From Planctomycetota bacterium (GTDB lineage Bacteria; Planctomycetota; Uabimicrobiia; Uabimicrobiales; Uabimicrobiaceae): a stretch of 64,000 nucleotides of DNA. Of this stretch, positions 8,336 through 17,358 are shown one piece after another (position 1 is the stretch's first letter; each line of letters opens with the position of its first letter). The notes below the pieces were generated by a model. The model made no database searches and was not told the origin of the DNA. It saw only the letters and a program-made list of their open reading frames with translations. Location of the stretch: NCBI GenBank assembly GCA_029260735.1, contig JAJDCR010000087.1, forward strand, positions 62,001-126,000, read 5' to 3'. The translations under genes and the position numbers were made by a program.

Positions 8336-9681
8336 TCTGTAAGGCTATACTCTCTCTAGTGGTGGGGCAAATCGCTTTCGCTGCTTTTTTTAGAGGGGCT
8401 ATTTATCCTAGACACTGGGGATGTTTAATTATATTGTCTCTTCTCACTTTGCTATTATTTTGGATAGACAAATCGCGAAAAAAACGTTCTTTCCCCTTAC
8501 CTTCTTCTATCCAGTGCACTCTCTTGCTTTTTTTTCTTTCATTGACAGGCCCTTATCTATTCTCTTCAGTAACACATTTGCCTTTACCTCCTGAGGAAGT
8601 GCAAATTCAAGAAAAGCTAACTACGATCAAACCTCTCTCGATCCCCCTTAATCCATACGAAAGTAAATTGGCTCTTTACCAGTGGATTATTCCCCTGAGT
8701 GGTTTTATTGTTACAGCTTATGCTTTTAGACGTCGAAAGTACGGGTATTTTTTCTTAGGTGCTATTGTTGCCATTAGTTTTAGTGAAGCTCTTTATGGGA
8801 TTTACCAGTCATTAACAACAACCTCATCCAGGCCTACCTTTGCCGTCAAAGGAACTTTTGTCATGCGCAACACCTACGCTTGTTTTATTGCAGTGGGTAG
8901 TGTTTTAGCATGGTCACTTTTTTGGGGGGTAGTTAGTTCCCAAAAACGTCGGCGTCTTCAAAGAAAAATTCCTTTGCTTGAAAAACTCAATTACTATTTT
9001 TTTTCTCACCCCAAATTCCCTTTTTTGTCTTTTTCCCTGTTAGCCGCCTTACTTTCTATGATGGCAGTAATGCTAAGCTATTCACGAGGAAGCCTTCTTA
9101 GCTTAATCTTTGGTCTCGGAATCTTAGTTTTATTTTTTTCTACTCGTAAATCCTCTCGAAAAATTCCTCGAAGGGAGATTTTATTTTTTTTGATTCTTCT
9201 TCTTTTCCCCCTTGTCTTTTACATTCATATCTTAGGCTTTGAGAAACTTTTTGAGCGATTTACGCAGTGGGAGAGTGGAGTAGAGGGACGCTGGATTCTT
9301 TGGGAGTCCGCATGGAATATTATAAAAGGTCATTGGCTTTTTGGAGTAGGAGCTGGAAACTATCACTATGCCTTAGAAGTGTACCGGTCTCCTTATTTGA
9401 CTAGTAGCTCTATGTATGCCCACAATGATTACCTTCAATTCATCGCAGAGTACGGAGCTATCAGTTCCTTTTTTTTCTCGCTTTTCCTACTTTCTTGGCT
9501 ACGAGAAGCTTGGCGTAACCGGCCACAGCAGTCCAGTTTTTTACAGGCCATCTGGATAGGCTCCATCGCTTGTGTGGCGGTTGTTTTTTCTCATGCTCTT
9601 GTCGATTTCAGCCTCAGTATTCCTAGCCATCGTTTACTCTGTGGGGTTTTTATGGGAGTGGCTTTAGCTAAAATTAAGTAG
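8332..9681 (+). CDS. O-antigen ligase/polymerase family membrane protein
   Basis: A 449-residue polytopic membrane protein and the second Wzy/WaaL-like protein in the locus. The family core lies at about residues 320-380: EGRWILWESAWNIIKGH, then FGVGAGNYHYAL and YAHNDYLQFIAEYG, with the conserved His-Asn pair and the R/W...G.G..N pattern. FVMRNTYACFIA near residue 178 is also typical of the wzy_C family. It is the last gene of the overlapping run (ATGA overlap with the previous gene) and is followed by a 213 bp gap with a promoter. With the related protein at 146, one may polymerise and the other transfer the chain to an acceptor; sequence alone does not say which. Confidence 0.82.
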   Translation: MICKAILSLVVGQIAFAAFFRGAIYPRHWGCLIILSLLTLLLFWIDKSRKKRSFPLPSSIQCTLLLFFLSLTGPYLFSSVTHLPLPPEEVQIQEKLTTIKPLSIPLNPYESKLALYQWIIPLSGFIVTAYAFRRRKYGYFFLGAIVAISFSEALYGIYQSLTTTSSRPTFAVKGTFVMRNTYACFIAVGSVLAWSLFWGVVSSQKRRRLQRKIPLLEKLNYYFFSHPKFPFLSFSLLAALLSMMAVMLSYSRGSLLSLIFGLGILVLFFSTRKSSRKIPRREILFFLILLLFPLVFYIHILGFEKLFERFTQWESGVEGRWILWESAWNIIKGHWLFGVGAGNYHYALEVYRSPYLTSSSMYAHNDYLQFIAEYGAISSFFFSLFLLSWLREAWRNRPQQSSFLQAIWIGSIACVAVVFSHALVDFSLSIPSHRLLCGVFMGVALAKIK

Positions 9682-9743
9682 GGGAAGTGACAAAAGCCGT
9701 TGATTTTTTTGTTTCTTTACGATTTCCTCCTAGTCATATCTTC

Positions 9744-9772
9744 TTGCATTTTTTTTTGTTTTGTCATATAAT
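9744..9772 (+). promoter_or_regulatory. Predicted sigma-70-type promoter
   Basis: TTGCAT at 9744-9749 and a perfect TATAAT at 9767-9772 are separated by 17 bp in the AT-rich gap between two operon segments. It would drive the secreted-protein gene at 9895 with a leader of about 115 nt. Assigned from consensus only. Confidence 0.5.
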
Positions 9773-9894
9773 CAGCTATAAAACAACATAAATTCTGTAT
9801 TTTTTTGGGGCTCTTTTCCCGGCAATATTTTTTGGTAAATAATCTTATTTTTGTTGGGAACCCCCCCTAGTCCTTTAATAAAAAGGAGCTGGCT

Positions 9895-10767
9895 GTGAAA
9901 AGAAAAATTATCATTTTCCTTTGTTTGGCTCTAATTTGCGCTTTAGTTATTGCTCAAGGCCGTCGTTTTAGCCAATCCAATCGACTGGAAAGAGGAAAAC
10001 AAGCGGTTGTCAATTTAAAAAAATCTCGCGTGCTTGTGCGACATCATAAAAACTATGTTAAAATCTTGTTCAAAAGAAAAGCAGGTGTTCAACCCATCAA
10101 TGTAGTGGGAAAATATTTGGAACAAAACAAGAATGAAAAAAAGTGGGTTTTTACTCTCCGAAAAGGAGAAAGGCTAACTTACTTGGCATGGAAAGATATG
10201 CCCCAGAGTTATCAAATCCTCATTAAAACTCCTTATGGAAATATTCGAGCAAGAAAAAACAGTAGGCTAAAAATCCACATTGGCTCTATCGATATCCAAA
10301 GTGAAGGAGGACCTCTGGGTTTAGATGGTGTCACTGGCGACCAAGTAGATTTCAATTTTGATCCAAATTCTGATGGGCTGGATTTAAATATTGGCTCTGA
10401 TGACGACTTTAGTCTAGAACTTAGAAATCTTGGAGCTACAGATATCAACGGAAACCCTGACCCCAACGGCGAAGGTGAAGGTGAAGGTGAAGGTGAAGGT
10501 GACCGCGAAGGTGAAGGCGACCGCGAAGGTGAAGGTGACCGCGAAGGCGAAGGAAACAACGACGGAGAAGGTGGTTTTGAAGGGTTTGAGGATGGACCTC
10601 CTCCTGGCGGAGACCCTTTTAGAAACGATACTCTTTTCCAAGAAGACAATAATAATAACAACAATAATAACAACAATGAAGAAGGAGAAGAAGGAGAGTC
10701 CGAAATACCTGAAGAAGATTTTCGGGGAGGGCAAGATGGTCCCACTGGATCTTTTGATCTTTTTTAA
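9895..10767 (+). CDS. Secreted low-complexity acidic protein with Gly-Glu and poly-Asn tracts
   Basis: A 290-residue protein of unknown function. GTG 9895 is chosen because an AAGGAG lies 6 nt upstream. Residues 1-21 are a signal peptide (KRK, then a hydrophobic core ending LVIAQG). Residues 30-135 are basic and beta-rich, with a pattern loosely like FecR-type domains (YLAWKDMP, LIKTPYGNIRARKNSRL). From about residue 140 the protein becomes highly acidic: an Asp/Asn-rich segment, then a GEGEG/DREGEG tract (about 193-220) and ten consecutive asparagines (about 252-261). No lipobox is visible. It sits between the glycan assembly and export genes, so a surface or matrix-associated role is plausible but not shown. 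Confidence 0.7.
   Translation: MKRKIIIFLCLALICALVIAQGRRFSQSNRLERGKQAVVNLKKSRVLVRHHKNYVKILFKRKAGVQPINVVGKYLEQNKNEKKWVFTLRKGERLTYLAWKDMPQSYQILIKTPYGNIRARKNSRLKIHIGSIDIQSEGGPLGLDGVTGDQVDFNFDPNSDGLDLNIGSDDDFSLELRNLGATDINGNPDPNGEGEGEGEGEGDREGEGDREGEGDREGEGNNDGEGGFEGFEDGPPPGGDPFRNDTLFQEDNNNNNNNNNNEEGEEGESEIPEEDFRGGQDGPTGSFDLF
10471..10553 (+). repeat. In-frame GAAGGT/GACCGC hexamer tandem repeat
   Basis: About 14 imperfect 6-bp units (GAAGGT, GAAGGC, GACCGC) encode the Gly-Glu/Asp-Arg tract of the secreted protein. Unit length is a multiple of three, so copy-number change would alter protein length without breaking the frame. Confidence 0.85.
10648..10677 (+). repeat. AAT/AAC trinucleotide run encoding ten Asn
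   Basis: Ten consecutive AAT or AAC codons inside the secreted protein gene. Another site where slippage would change length in frame. Confidence 0.85.
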
Positions 10768-10787
10768 AACACCACATTTATAATCGA

Positions 10788-10850
10788 CTAGTCCGTTGAC
10801 TAGATTCATTAAAACATAAGACTTACAATCGACTGGTTAAATAACCAGTC
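10788..10850 (+). promoter_or_regulatory. Two hairpins with a direct repeat between secreted-protein and beta-barrel genes
   Basis: CTAGTC-CGTT-GACTAG (10788-10803) and GACTGGTT-AAAT-AACCAGTC (10831-10850) are two stem-loops, each preceded by AATCGACT(A/G)GT. The second is followed by CTCTTTTT and resembles an intrinsic terminator or attenuator. A TATAAT (10779-10784) just upstream raises the alternative of a promoter with an operator. Function not determined. Confidence 0.45.
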
Positions 10851-10891
10851 ATAATCTCTTTTTGTATTAGAAAATTTATGGGGAGGCGAGT

Positions 10892-12244
10892 ATGTTCCAA
10901 TTCTTTATTGCCCTGTTTCTTTTTTGGGGGGCCTTAGGGAATCCTCTTTGCGCCCAAGAAGAAAATTCTCCTTTAGATATTCCTTCTGAAGAAAGGGCAG
11001 TAAGCGAAGAATTTGTAGAAGAGAGTAATGGTGAAGAGCAGAAAAATCTAGGTCAAGAAAACTCAGAAGAAGGAAGCTCAGAGCAAGTAAACTCAGAGCA
11101 AGTAAACTCAGAGCAAGAGGAAGAAGAACCTCGGGTCGATGAATTTTACAAAAGTCCAGGTTTTCGTCTCTTTCCCAAAATAAAATTGACCGACAGCAGT
11201 ACTCTAAGCATAAGAAATATCCTTCGCAATGAAATTTCTTACGACAGTAATGTTTTCCTGACGGATGAAAGAAGAATTGAAGACACTATCTACGCTGTTG
11301 ATTGGGAAACTCAACTCAAATACAAGCATAAAAAGCTGGAGTTGAACCTCTCGGGTGGTTTTCGATATGAGGATTTTTTTGGCGACCAAAGTTTAGATCA
11401 AATTCTTCCTCGTGTCCTTTTTGATCTCAAATATAAAAGCGATAGTATGTATATCCTTGTAAAAGAGGCTATCTCACGCAATAGTGTGGTCAATGCTATT
11501 GACTTAAACGAGCGCCGAGATATTATAACCAACAATGCGCAAGCTGTTTTTGGCTATGGCTACAAACGCGTTTTATTTGAGCTAGCCTCTGTTCATAACT
11601 ATACCGATTTTCGAGATATTGACGGAGACGTAGAAACGTACGGACAAACTCTTCTTTTGGGCTATGCTTTGAACCGGCGGATCTATGCTACTTTTGACTA
11701 CACTTGGGATTATATTGATTACCGAGAAGCGGCCTTTATTGTCGAAGAAAATCGAGATCAAGACGATTCTTTTGGACAATCTTTTGCTCTGGGAGGACGT
11801 TTCCGCCTGGCCAATAATCTGAAAGGCTCTGTTCGAGCTGGTATCCACTTACGCGAGGGAGATCTTTTTCCTTTTTTCCGAACTACCCTTAATTGGCTTG
11901 TTGATCCTCGTTTGAAAGTAGAGCTAGGTGCCTCCATTCAAAATGTTCCTACTTTTTTTGGAGATTTCCAAACTTTAACTGCGGGTTCTGTTAAAATCGA
12001 TTACTTAATCAATCCTCTTTTAGCTGTGAGTTATACAAGCTCTATTTCTTACAGTCATCCAGAAGATGGAGAAAATAGCACCAGCTATCGAAATAAGATG
12101 ATTTTTACTTACCGTCTTTACAAAGGGATTGACTTTGAACTATTTGGAGAGGCCGATTTTTTAAGAACGGATCAGCAAAATAATGTTTTAGGAAATGACT
12201 TTAATGTCTTCCGAGCAGGTGCCTCCATTAACCTTATCTTTTAA
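10892..12244 (+). CDS. Outer-membrane beta-barrel protein of the polysaccharide locus
   Basis: A 450-residue exported protein. Residues 1-22 are a signal peptide ending in LCAQ. A Glu/Ser-rich linker follows (about 23-90), with short NSEQV repeats. From about residue 105 alternating hydrophobic/polar strands continue to the C terminus, which ends in NLIF, the terminal aromatic typical of outer-membrane barrels and the BAM recognition signal. Related porin-like barrels are common in exosortase-linked exopolysaccharide loci, where they may form or assist the export channel. A GGGGAGG ribosome-binding site precedes the ATG. It is followed after 8 nt by the Wza-like gene. Barrel assignment is firm; the specific role is inferred. 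Confidence 0.8.
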   Translation: MFQFFIALFLFWGALGNPLCAQEENSPLDIPSEERAVSEEFVEESNGEEQKNLGQENSEEGSSEQVNSEQVNSEQEEEEPRVDEFYKSPGFRLFPKIKLTDSSTLSIRNILRNEISYDSNVFLTDERRIEDTIYAVDWETQLKYKHKKLELNLSGGFRYEDFFGDQSLDQILPRVLFDLKYKSDSMYILVKEAISRNSVVNAIDLNERRDIITNNAQAVFGYGYKRVLFELASVHNYTDFRDIDGDVETYGQTLLLGYALNRRIYATFDYTWDYIDYREAAFIVEENRDQDDSFGQSFALGGRFRLANNLKGSVRAGIHLREGDLFPFFRTTLNWLVDPRLKVELGASIQNVPTFFGDFQTLTAGSVKIDYLINPLLAVSYTSSISYSHPEDGENSTSYRNKMIFTYRLYKGIDFELFGEADFLRTDQQNNVLGNDFNVFRAGASINLIF

Positions 12245-12252
12245 GCAGTTTT

Positions 12253-13506
12253 ATGATGTCAAAAAAATATCTATTCATTCCTTTTGTTCTTTTGGGAATT
12301 TCGTTTTTTGGATGCACTAGCTCTGAGCAAAATGAGTTAGAAAAAGAAGCTATCTTGGAGAAAGAGTCTTTTCCTATCACCGAAGAAAAAAACATATCCT
12401 TAAATGAAATAAAGGTAAGTGAAGTAAAAGAAGAAAAATTCACAACTGATCTCAAAAAATTTCTTCCCCAAACCATTTCTGCTCCTGTTCGCTTTACTGA
12501 ACCAAGGCTAACGGGAGGAGATGTTATTCGTATAGATGTTGCCGGTGAGCCAGACCTAAGCAGAGAGTTTGCCATTCCCAATGAAGGGGTAATTTACTTT
12601 CCCCTTATCAAGAGAATCGCTGTTCAAAAGCGGACGCTAAAAGAGCTAAGCCAAGAAATTACGGAAAAGCTTTCTTCTTACTTAGTTGATCCTATTGTAA
12701 ATGTTTCTGCCATTCGCTGGGCAGAGCGCAAAGTTTATGTTTATGGGAGCCAAAAAGGTTCAGAAACTGTATCTCTACCTATTAATGAGATTATGACAGC
12801 AAGTCGCCTTCTTATCACAATTGGAATTCCTGAGGATGTAGACCTAAGCGAAGTGGATCTAAGTCGTAAAACTCCCGAGGGAAAGAAGGTCATAATAAAA
12901 ATACCTTTGCAAGATATTTTAGAAGACTACAATTCTGACAAAGACGTTGTCCTCCAACCTGGCGACTTTATTTCTCTGAAAAAAAGTGCAAAGGTTTATG
13001 TCCAAGGAAGTGTCAAAGCACCCGGAGCTTATTCTATTAACCAAAATAAGAAAATGAGTCTCTGGGCCCTAATCTCTTTGGCTAAAGGCCCCAGCGAAGA
13101 AGCGGATATGACACAAATTAAAATCATTCGAGAAGCGGGAGAAGGACAAAGAAAAGTTCTTTTGGCTTCTGCTACACCTGCCGCGAAACCTTTCTACTTG
13201 GAAGCGAATGATATCATTATCATTCCCTCTCAAAGAGAGAACCTCGTCACCATATACGGAGAAGTCAATCGACCTGGAACTCTTAAATTAAATAGCGGTA
13301 AAACATCTCGATTATCAACGGTTATTGCTCGGGCTGGTGGACTAACAGAATTTTCATCTTACACAATTCGTGTTTTTCGATATTTAAAAGATGGTAGCAC
13401 AAAGAAACTTTCTGTTGATTTTTCTTCCATAACCTCTGGTGATGCAAAGAATGATATTGTTATTCAGCCTGGTGATGTTATTTACATTGACTCTAGCATA
13501 TTTTAA
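12253..13506 (+). CDS. Wza-like polysaccharide export lipoprotein (Poly_export and SLBB domains)
   Basis: A 417-residue periplasmic/outer-membrane lipoprotein. The signal peptide ends in a lipobox, ISFFGC, with Cys21 as lipidation site. The Poly_export domain begins near residue 85 (LTGGDVIRIDVAGEPDLS) and continues through YFPLIKRIAVQKRTLKEL. SLBB-type domains follow: VYVQGSVKAPGAYSI near 252 and VTIYGEVNRPGTLKL near 332, with the NRPG signature. Such proteins form the periplasm-spanning conduit with a Wzc-type protein, which is encoded two genes downstream at 14957. There is an 8-9 nt gap on each side, suggesting one operon from 9895 or 10892 to 17200. Confidence 0.92.
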   Translation: MMSKKYLFIPFVLLGISFFGCTSSEQNELEKEAILEKESFPITEEKNISLNEIKVSEVKEEKFTTDLKKFLPQTISAPVRFTEPRLTGGDVIRIDVAGEPDLSREFAIPNEGVIYFPLIKRIAVQKRTLKELSQEITEKLSSYLVDPIVNVSAIRWAERKVYVYGSQKGSETVSLPINEIMTASRLLITIGIPEDVDLSEVDLSRKTPEGKKVIIKIPLQDILEDYNSDKDVVLQPGDFISLKKSAKVYVQGSVKAPGAYSINQNKKMSLWALISLAKGPSEEADMTQIKIIREAGEGQRKVLLASATPAAKPFYLEANDIIIIPSQRENLVTIYGEVNRPGTLKLNSGKTSRLSTVIARAGGLTEFSSYTIRVFRYLKDGSTKKLSVDFSSITSGDAKNDIVIQPGDVIYIDSSIF

Positions 13507-13514
13507 AAAAGCCC

Positions 13515-14960
13515 ATGAAAAATCCTCGTGTTTTATCCTTTAACTGCATTGTATTTGCACTTCTACTTTTACTCAGTTGCTACATTACTTACGACATTTG
13601 GGGAGTTATTCGAGGAGATGCAATTCGTCCAAAGTATCGATCTTACTGGAAATTAGCAAAACACATACAGTTTTACGAGGAGCCAAGCCAAATTAAGATC
13701 CTTAATTTGGCTATTTCTAAGTATGAAAAGGTCATTGCTCAGCAACCTCAAAATCCCAAATACCATTTAGAAATAGCTCGCCTTTATATCCATCTAGCCA
13801 ATCTTTTAAAATTTGAAGGGGATTATGCCAACAAAGCTTTCTTCGCTTTAGAGAAGGCCAAAAAATCCTTTCCTTCTTGGGGGTTAATTTACTATTACCA
13901 AGGATTTATTCACTGGGAAAAAAAAGAATATGAAGAAGCGGAGAAATGCTTTTTTCAGTCGCAAATTTTATCCCCATGTAGAGAAGATTTTTCTACTCAA
14001 ATAGCAGAGTTTTGGTATGCCCGCTGGAAAGATACCCAAAAAGAGCACTGCCGAACTTTATTAGGAAATCGTTTTCGTTACTTAAATACAGTTAATTTTG
14101 ATCGCTATGCCAAAAGTACTTTACCTGTTTGGAAAGCTATTGCAGCCAAAAAATCCGACTGGACTTATCTTATATCTCAAAAAGAAAATTTGGCTTTAAA
14201 AGCAGCTCACTGGATGCTAGAGAAAAATGAACTAGATCTAGCAGAAGAGTTGCTCAACTATGTTTCATCGGAAGAAAAAAAACAGCAGAAGCTTTTTTTT
14301 AAAGCCTACTTAAAACTTTCCCGAGGAGACACTCATCAAGCTATGCATCTTTTTGAGAAATCAGTCCAAGCCCAGTCTCCTTCTTTTCGTAAAGAAACTA
14401 TCAATAAAGCTGTCAAAACTTTGGTTTCCTTAGACCATCTCAATTTAGCGATGCTATTTTTAGCAGAAACAGACTGCGATGACTTAGCTACTCGGCAAAC
14501 TGTCTTGGAACAAGCTTTTCTAAAGAAGGTATCCCTTCCTTCTCTTCTTCTTTGGCTAGAAGACACTCAAAGAGAATATGGAGACCTTTCTCCTTATTTA
14601 GATTTCATCTTTTCTCAGTGCCATCTTGAAAATCATGATGTCTACTCTGCCATTGAGTATGCCCAAAAAGCTTTTCTCGGAGATAATCGAAATCCTAGGT
14701 ATATTTACAATCTATACTCTTTGTGGTTTTCGAGAGGATTAGAAGCAAAGGTGAGCTTTCATTTACAAAAAAACGCTCATGTTATTCCTCATACGCCAAA
14801 TTTTTATGTGTGGTTGTCTTCTCGGTTTCTTTCTTGCAAAAAAAGATCAAAGGCTCTACATTGGGCCCAAAAAGCTTTAAATCTAGACCCCTATAACCGA
14901 CGAGCCCAAGAACGTATTCGCTACATCAAGGACATTGAAAGGAAAAGGACAAATTCATGA
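13515..14960 (+). CDS. Membrane-anchored TPR protein
   Basis: A 481-residue protein with one N-terminal membrane helix (about residues 9-29). Helical TPR-like repeats follow: a first set at about 70-160 (LEIARLYIHLANLL, YYYQGFIHWEKKEYEEAEKCF), a middle helical region (about 215-300) and a C-terminal set (AIEYAQKAF, KALHWAQKALNLDPYNRRA). TPR proteins of this kind recur in exosortase-linked exopolysaccharide loci and probably scaffold assembly on the periplasmic side of the inner membrane. It overlaps the tyrosine kinase gene by ATGA. Individual repeats are degenerate, so the exact count is uncertain. Confidence 0.75.
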   Translation: MKNPRVLSFNCIVFALLLLLSCYITYDIWGVIRGDAIRPKYRSYWKLAKHIQFYEEPSQIKILNLAISKYEKVIAQQPQNPKYHLEIARLYIHLANLLKFEGDYANKAFFALEKAKKSFPSWGLIYYYQGFIHWEKKEYEEAEKCFFQSQILSPCREDFSTQIAEFWYARWKDTQKEHCRTLLGNRFRYLNTVNFDRYAKSTLPVWKAIAAKKSDWTYLISQKENLALKAAHWMLEKNELDLAEELLNYVSSEEKKQQKLFFKAYLKLSRGDTHQAMHLFEKSVQAQSPSFRKETINKAVKTLVSLDHLNLAMLFLAETDCDDLATRQTVLEQAFLKKVSLPSLLLWLEDTQREYGDLSPYLDFIFSQCHLENHDVYSAIEYAQKAFLGDNRNPRYIYNLYSLWFSRGLEAKVSFHLQKNAHVIPHTPNFYVWLSSRFLSCKKRSKALHWAQKALNLDPYNRRAQERIRYIKDIERKRTNS

Positions 14961-17200
14961 TTGAGCAAGCAGGCTCTGGTCCTCAACAAACAACTTCAGG
15001 TTCACATCCTAATCCATTCTCCTCATCTACCCTTGAGAACTGGGTAGAGAGTAAAGATGATAATCTACAGGAGTATTGGTATGTTATTCGAAAAAGATGG
15101 CTATTTATCCTTTTCATTACTCTTTTTGTTGCAGCTGCGGGAGTATTCTACACCATTAGTAGTCCTGATATTTACGAAGCTACAAGCTTAATTTCGATTA
15201 CACCTCCTCAGAGTCGTTTGATTGGCGAAATCAAAGTAGAGGCCAATCACATTATCCAAAAATCTTATATTAATACTCAAATCACTATTTTAAAAAGTCT
15301 ATCGGTGGCAGAAAAGGTTATTAGCTACATAATCCAGCAGAAACTTCTCACGAGAGAGCAACTAGCTTTGTTTTGCGGAGACAGTGTATTCCCCACATTT
15401 CTGGGAAAAGAAAAAAATTCTCCTGACCTCGATACCGCAGGGAAAATCTTACTCAAATCAATAACTGTGCAACAAAGAAACAACAGCGATATTTTAGAAG
15501 TCATTTGTTTTGGACGCGATCCCATCGCTTGCACTGTAATAACAAACCTCTTTGTTAATGTTTTCATGGAAAATGATAGAGAAAGATCCAAAAGTAGCCA
15601 AACTATGGTACGCAATTGGTTACAAACAGAGCTTCCCCAACTCAAAGAAGAGCTTAAAATACATGACGAAGAAATTCGCAAATTTCAGCAAGACCGAAGC
15701 AAATTGATTTATCTCTCTAGTGAACAATCTACTTTACCCACAGGGAATATTGAACGTCTTAAGCAAGAGCTCCAAGAAATCAAAATTCATCTCCTTACCG
15801 CAAAAATTCGCTATCAAAAAATTCAGAAAGTCAAAGGGAAATCTTATTATTCTATTTTGGCTTTAGACTTTTTTCGTGAAAGCACCATTTTTGAGTACTT
15901 ACGACAACAGGAGTTGATTTTAGAAAATCAACTCAACGAAGCCCGTCTAAGATATAAACCAAAACATCCCAAAATAGTTGGCTTAAGCCAAGCTTTAGCA
16001 GACATCAAAGATCGATTAAAGAGAGAGGCCCAAGCTTTTTTGATGCGCCAGCAACAGATCTACCGCGATCTTTTAGAAAAAGGTAAATTAGTTCAAGAAA
16101 TGCTGAAAGGAGAAGAAGAGATCTATGCTCAGCAAAAGGGAGATTATCTCAAATACAAAGAATCCATTCGCCAACGTGAACTTCTTGAACGGCGATATTG
16201 GAGTTTTGCGGAAGAACTTGATACTTTAAATAGCACAATCAAGCTTGACGACCATAACATCCAGTTAATCGATGAAGCAAAATCTCCCAAATTTCCTTCT
16301 CGGCCTAAAAGACTACAAAATAGTATATTCAGCATTGCCTTTGGCTTACTTTTAGGAATTGCTTTAGCTTTTCTCTTTGAGCACTTTGACCAACGAGTTA
16401 AATCGATTGAGGAAATCCAGGGGATTGTCCAGTCTCATGCTCTGGGTTTTATCCCCTTTGCCCCTCCGAAGGTCTTTGGAGATAGTCTGGCTAAGGCTGT
16501 AGTGGAACACGATCGATCTCACATTGCAGAAGCTTTCCGGGGCATTGCAACTTCACTTTTTTTTGGGGAAGATCATCCTCAAAAGGCGACATTTGTTGTT
16601 AGTAGTGCCATCGCAGGAGAAGGGAAGACAAATACTATTTGCAATTTAGCACTTATTGTCTCGCGAGCTGGTTACCGAGTTCTTCTTGTTGACGGAGACC
16701 TCTACAAGCCTCAAGTTCACAAAAGATTACAAGTGAGTAATGATAAAGGACTACGAGAGCTTCTGGAAAAAGAAGCCACTTTGGCAGAAGTTGTCCAACC
16801 CATTAGTGAAAAACTTTCCATTATCTCAGCAGGTAAGCCAATCGATGATCCTTATGATTGCATTGTCAATAGTTCTTTTGATGAGATATTAAAAGAAATG
16901 CGAGAAGAGTACGATTATGTCCTAATCGATTCTTCTCCTATGGGAATGACCTCTGACCCGCTCCTTTATGCGCGAGAATCTGATGGAATGATTTTTGTTG
17001 TTTCTATGCAAAAATCAAACAAAAAAATGCTCCAGCAAATGTTCCAAAGACTGAGAAACCTACGAATACCTATTCGCGGTTTTATTCTCAATGATAAGCA
17101 AGGCGACTACATTGCCGAACAAACTTATTACTCTTATTACGGGTATAGTTATAAATCATACTACCAGCAAGAGGGAAAGAGAAAACCTAAAAGTAAGTGA
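14957..17200 (+). CDS. Polysaccharide co-polymerase with tyrosine autokinase (Wzc-like BY-kinase)
   Basis: A 747-residue inner-membrane protein controlling polymer length and export. A Wzz domain follows transmembrane helix 1 (about residues 48-68). A long periplasmic coiled-coil region (about 205-440) leads to helix 2 (about 457-478). The cytoplasmic BY-kinase domain has Walker A AIAGEGKT (about 550-557), Walker A' VLLVDGDLYKP (about 575), Walker B YVLIDSSP (about 653) and the IAEAFRG oligomerisation motif (about 522). The tail at about 717-738 has a cluster of nine tyrosines, the expected autophosphorylation sites. It follows the Wza-like gene, as expected for a Wza-Wzc pair. Confidence 0.93.
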   Translation: MIEQAGSGPQQTTSGSHPNPFSSSTLENWVESKDDNLQEYWYVIRKRWLFILFITLFVAAAGVFYTISSPDIYEATSLISITPPQSRLIGEIKVEANHIIQKSYINTQITILKSLSVAEKVISYIIQQKLLTREQLALFCGDSVFPTFLGKEKNSPDLDTAGKILLKSITVQQRNNSDILEVICFGRDPIACTVITNLFVNVFMENDRERSKSSQTMVRNWLQTELPQLKEELKIHDEEIRKFQQDRSKLIYLSSEQSTLPTGNIERLKQELQEIKIHLLTAKIRYQKIQKVKGKSYYSILALDFFRESTIFEYLRQQELILENQLNEARLRYKPKHPKIVGLSQALADIKDRLKREAQAFLMRQQQIYRDLLEKGKLVQEMLKGEEEIYAQQKGDYLKYKESIRQRELLERRYWSFAEELDTLNSTIKLDDHNIQLIDEAKSPKFPSRPKRLQNSIFSIAFGLLLGIALAFLFEHFDQRVKSIEEIQGIVQSHALGFIPFAPPKVFGDSLAKAVVEHDRSHIAEAFRGIATSLFFGEDHPQKATFVVSSAIAGEGKTNTICNLALIVSRAGYRVLLVDGDLYKPQVHKRLQVSNDKGLRELLEKEATLAEVVQPISEKLSIISAGKPIDDPYDCIVNSSFDEILKEMREEYDYVLIDSSPMGMTSDPLLYARESDGMIFVVSMQKSNKKMLQQMFQRLRNLRIPIRGFILNDKQGDYIAEQTYYSYYGYSYKSYYQQEGKRKPKSK

Positions 17201-17237
17201 GGAAGGGCTAAGCTTATCTGCTAAAACGGTTTTCCCT

Positions 17238-17265
17238 TTGCAAAGCTTTTTTGCCCAGTTATAAT
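17238..17265 (+). promoter_or_regulatory. Predicted sigma-70-type promoter
   Basis: TTGCAA (17238-17243), 16 bp spacer, TATAAT (17260-17265). It lies in the 158 bp gap before the kinase gene at 17359. The leader downstream holds three imperfect copies of an AGTAAARCAGT-like unit (about 17296-17330). Confidence 0.5.
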
Positions 17266-17358
17266 GATTATGTCTTTTTCAAGCTCCTCCAAATAGTAAA
17301 ACAGTAGTAAAGCAGTAGTGAAGCAAAAGTTTTCTGTTTCCGTTGAAAGCAAGCTATC

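Noticed and set aside
10233..10809. Long minus-strand and alternative-frame open reading frames with Ser-Pro-Ser or Val-Lys repeats
   Set aside because: They are mirror readings of the hexamer repeat in the secreted protein gene, have no ribosome-binding sites and extreme composition.
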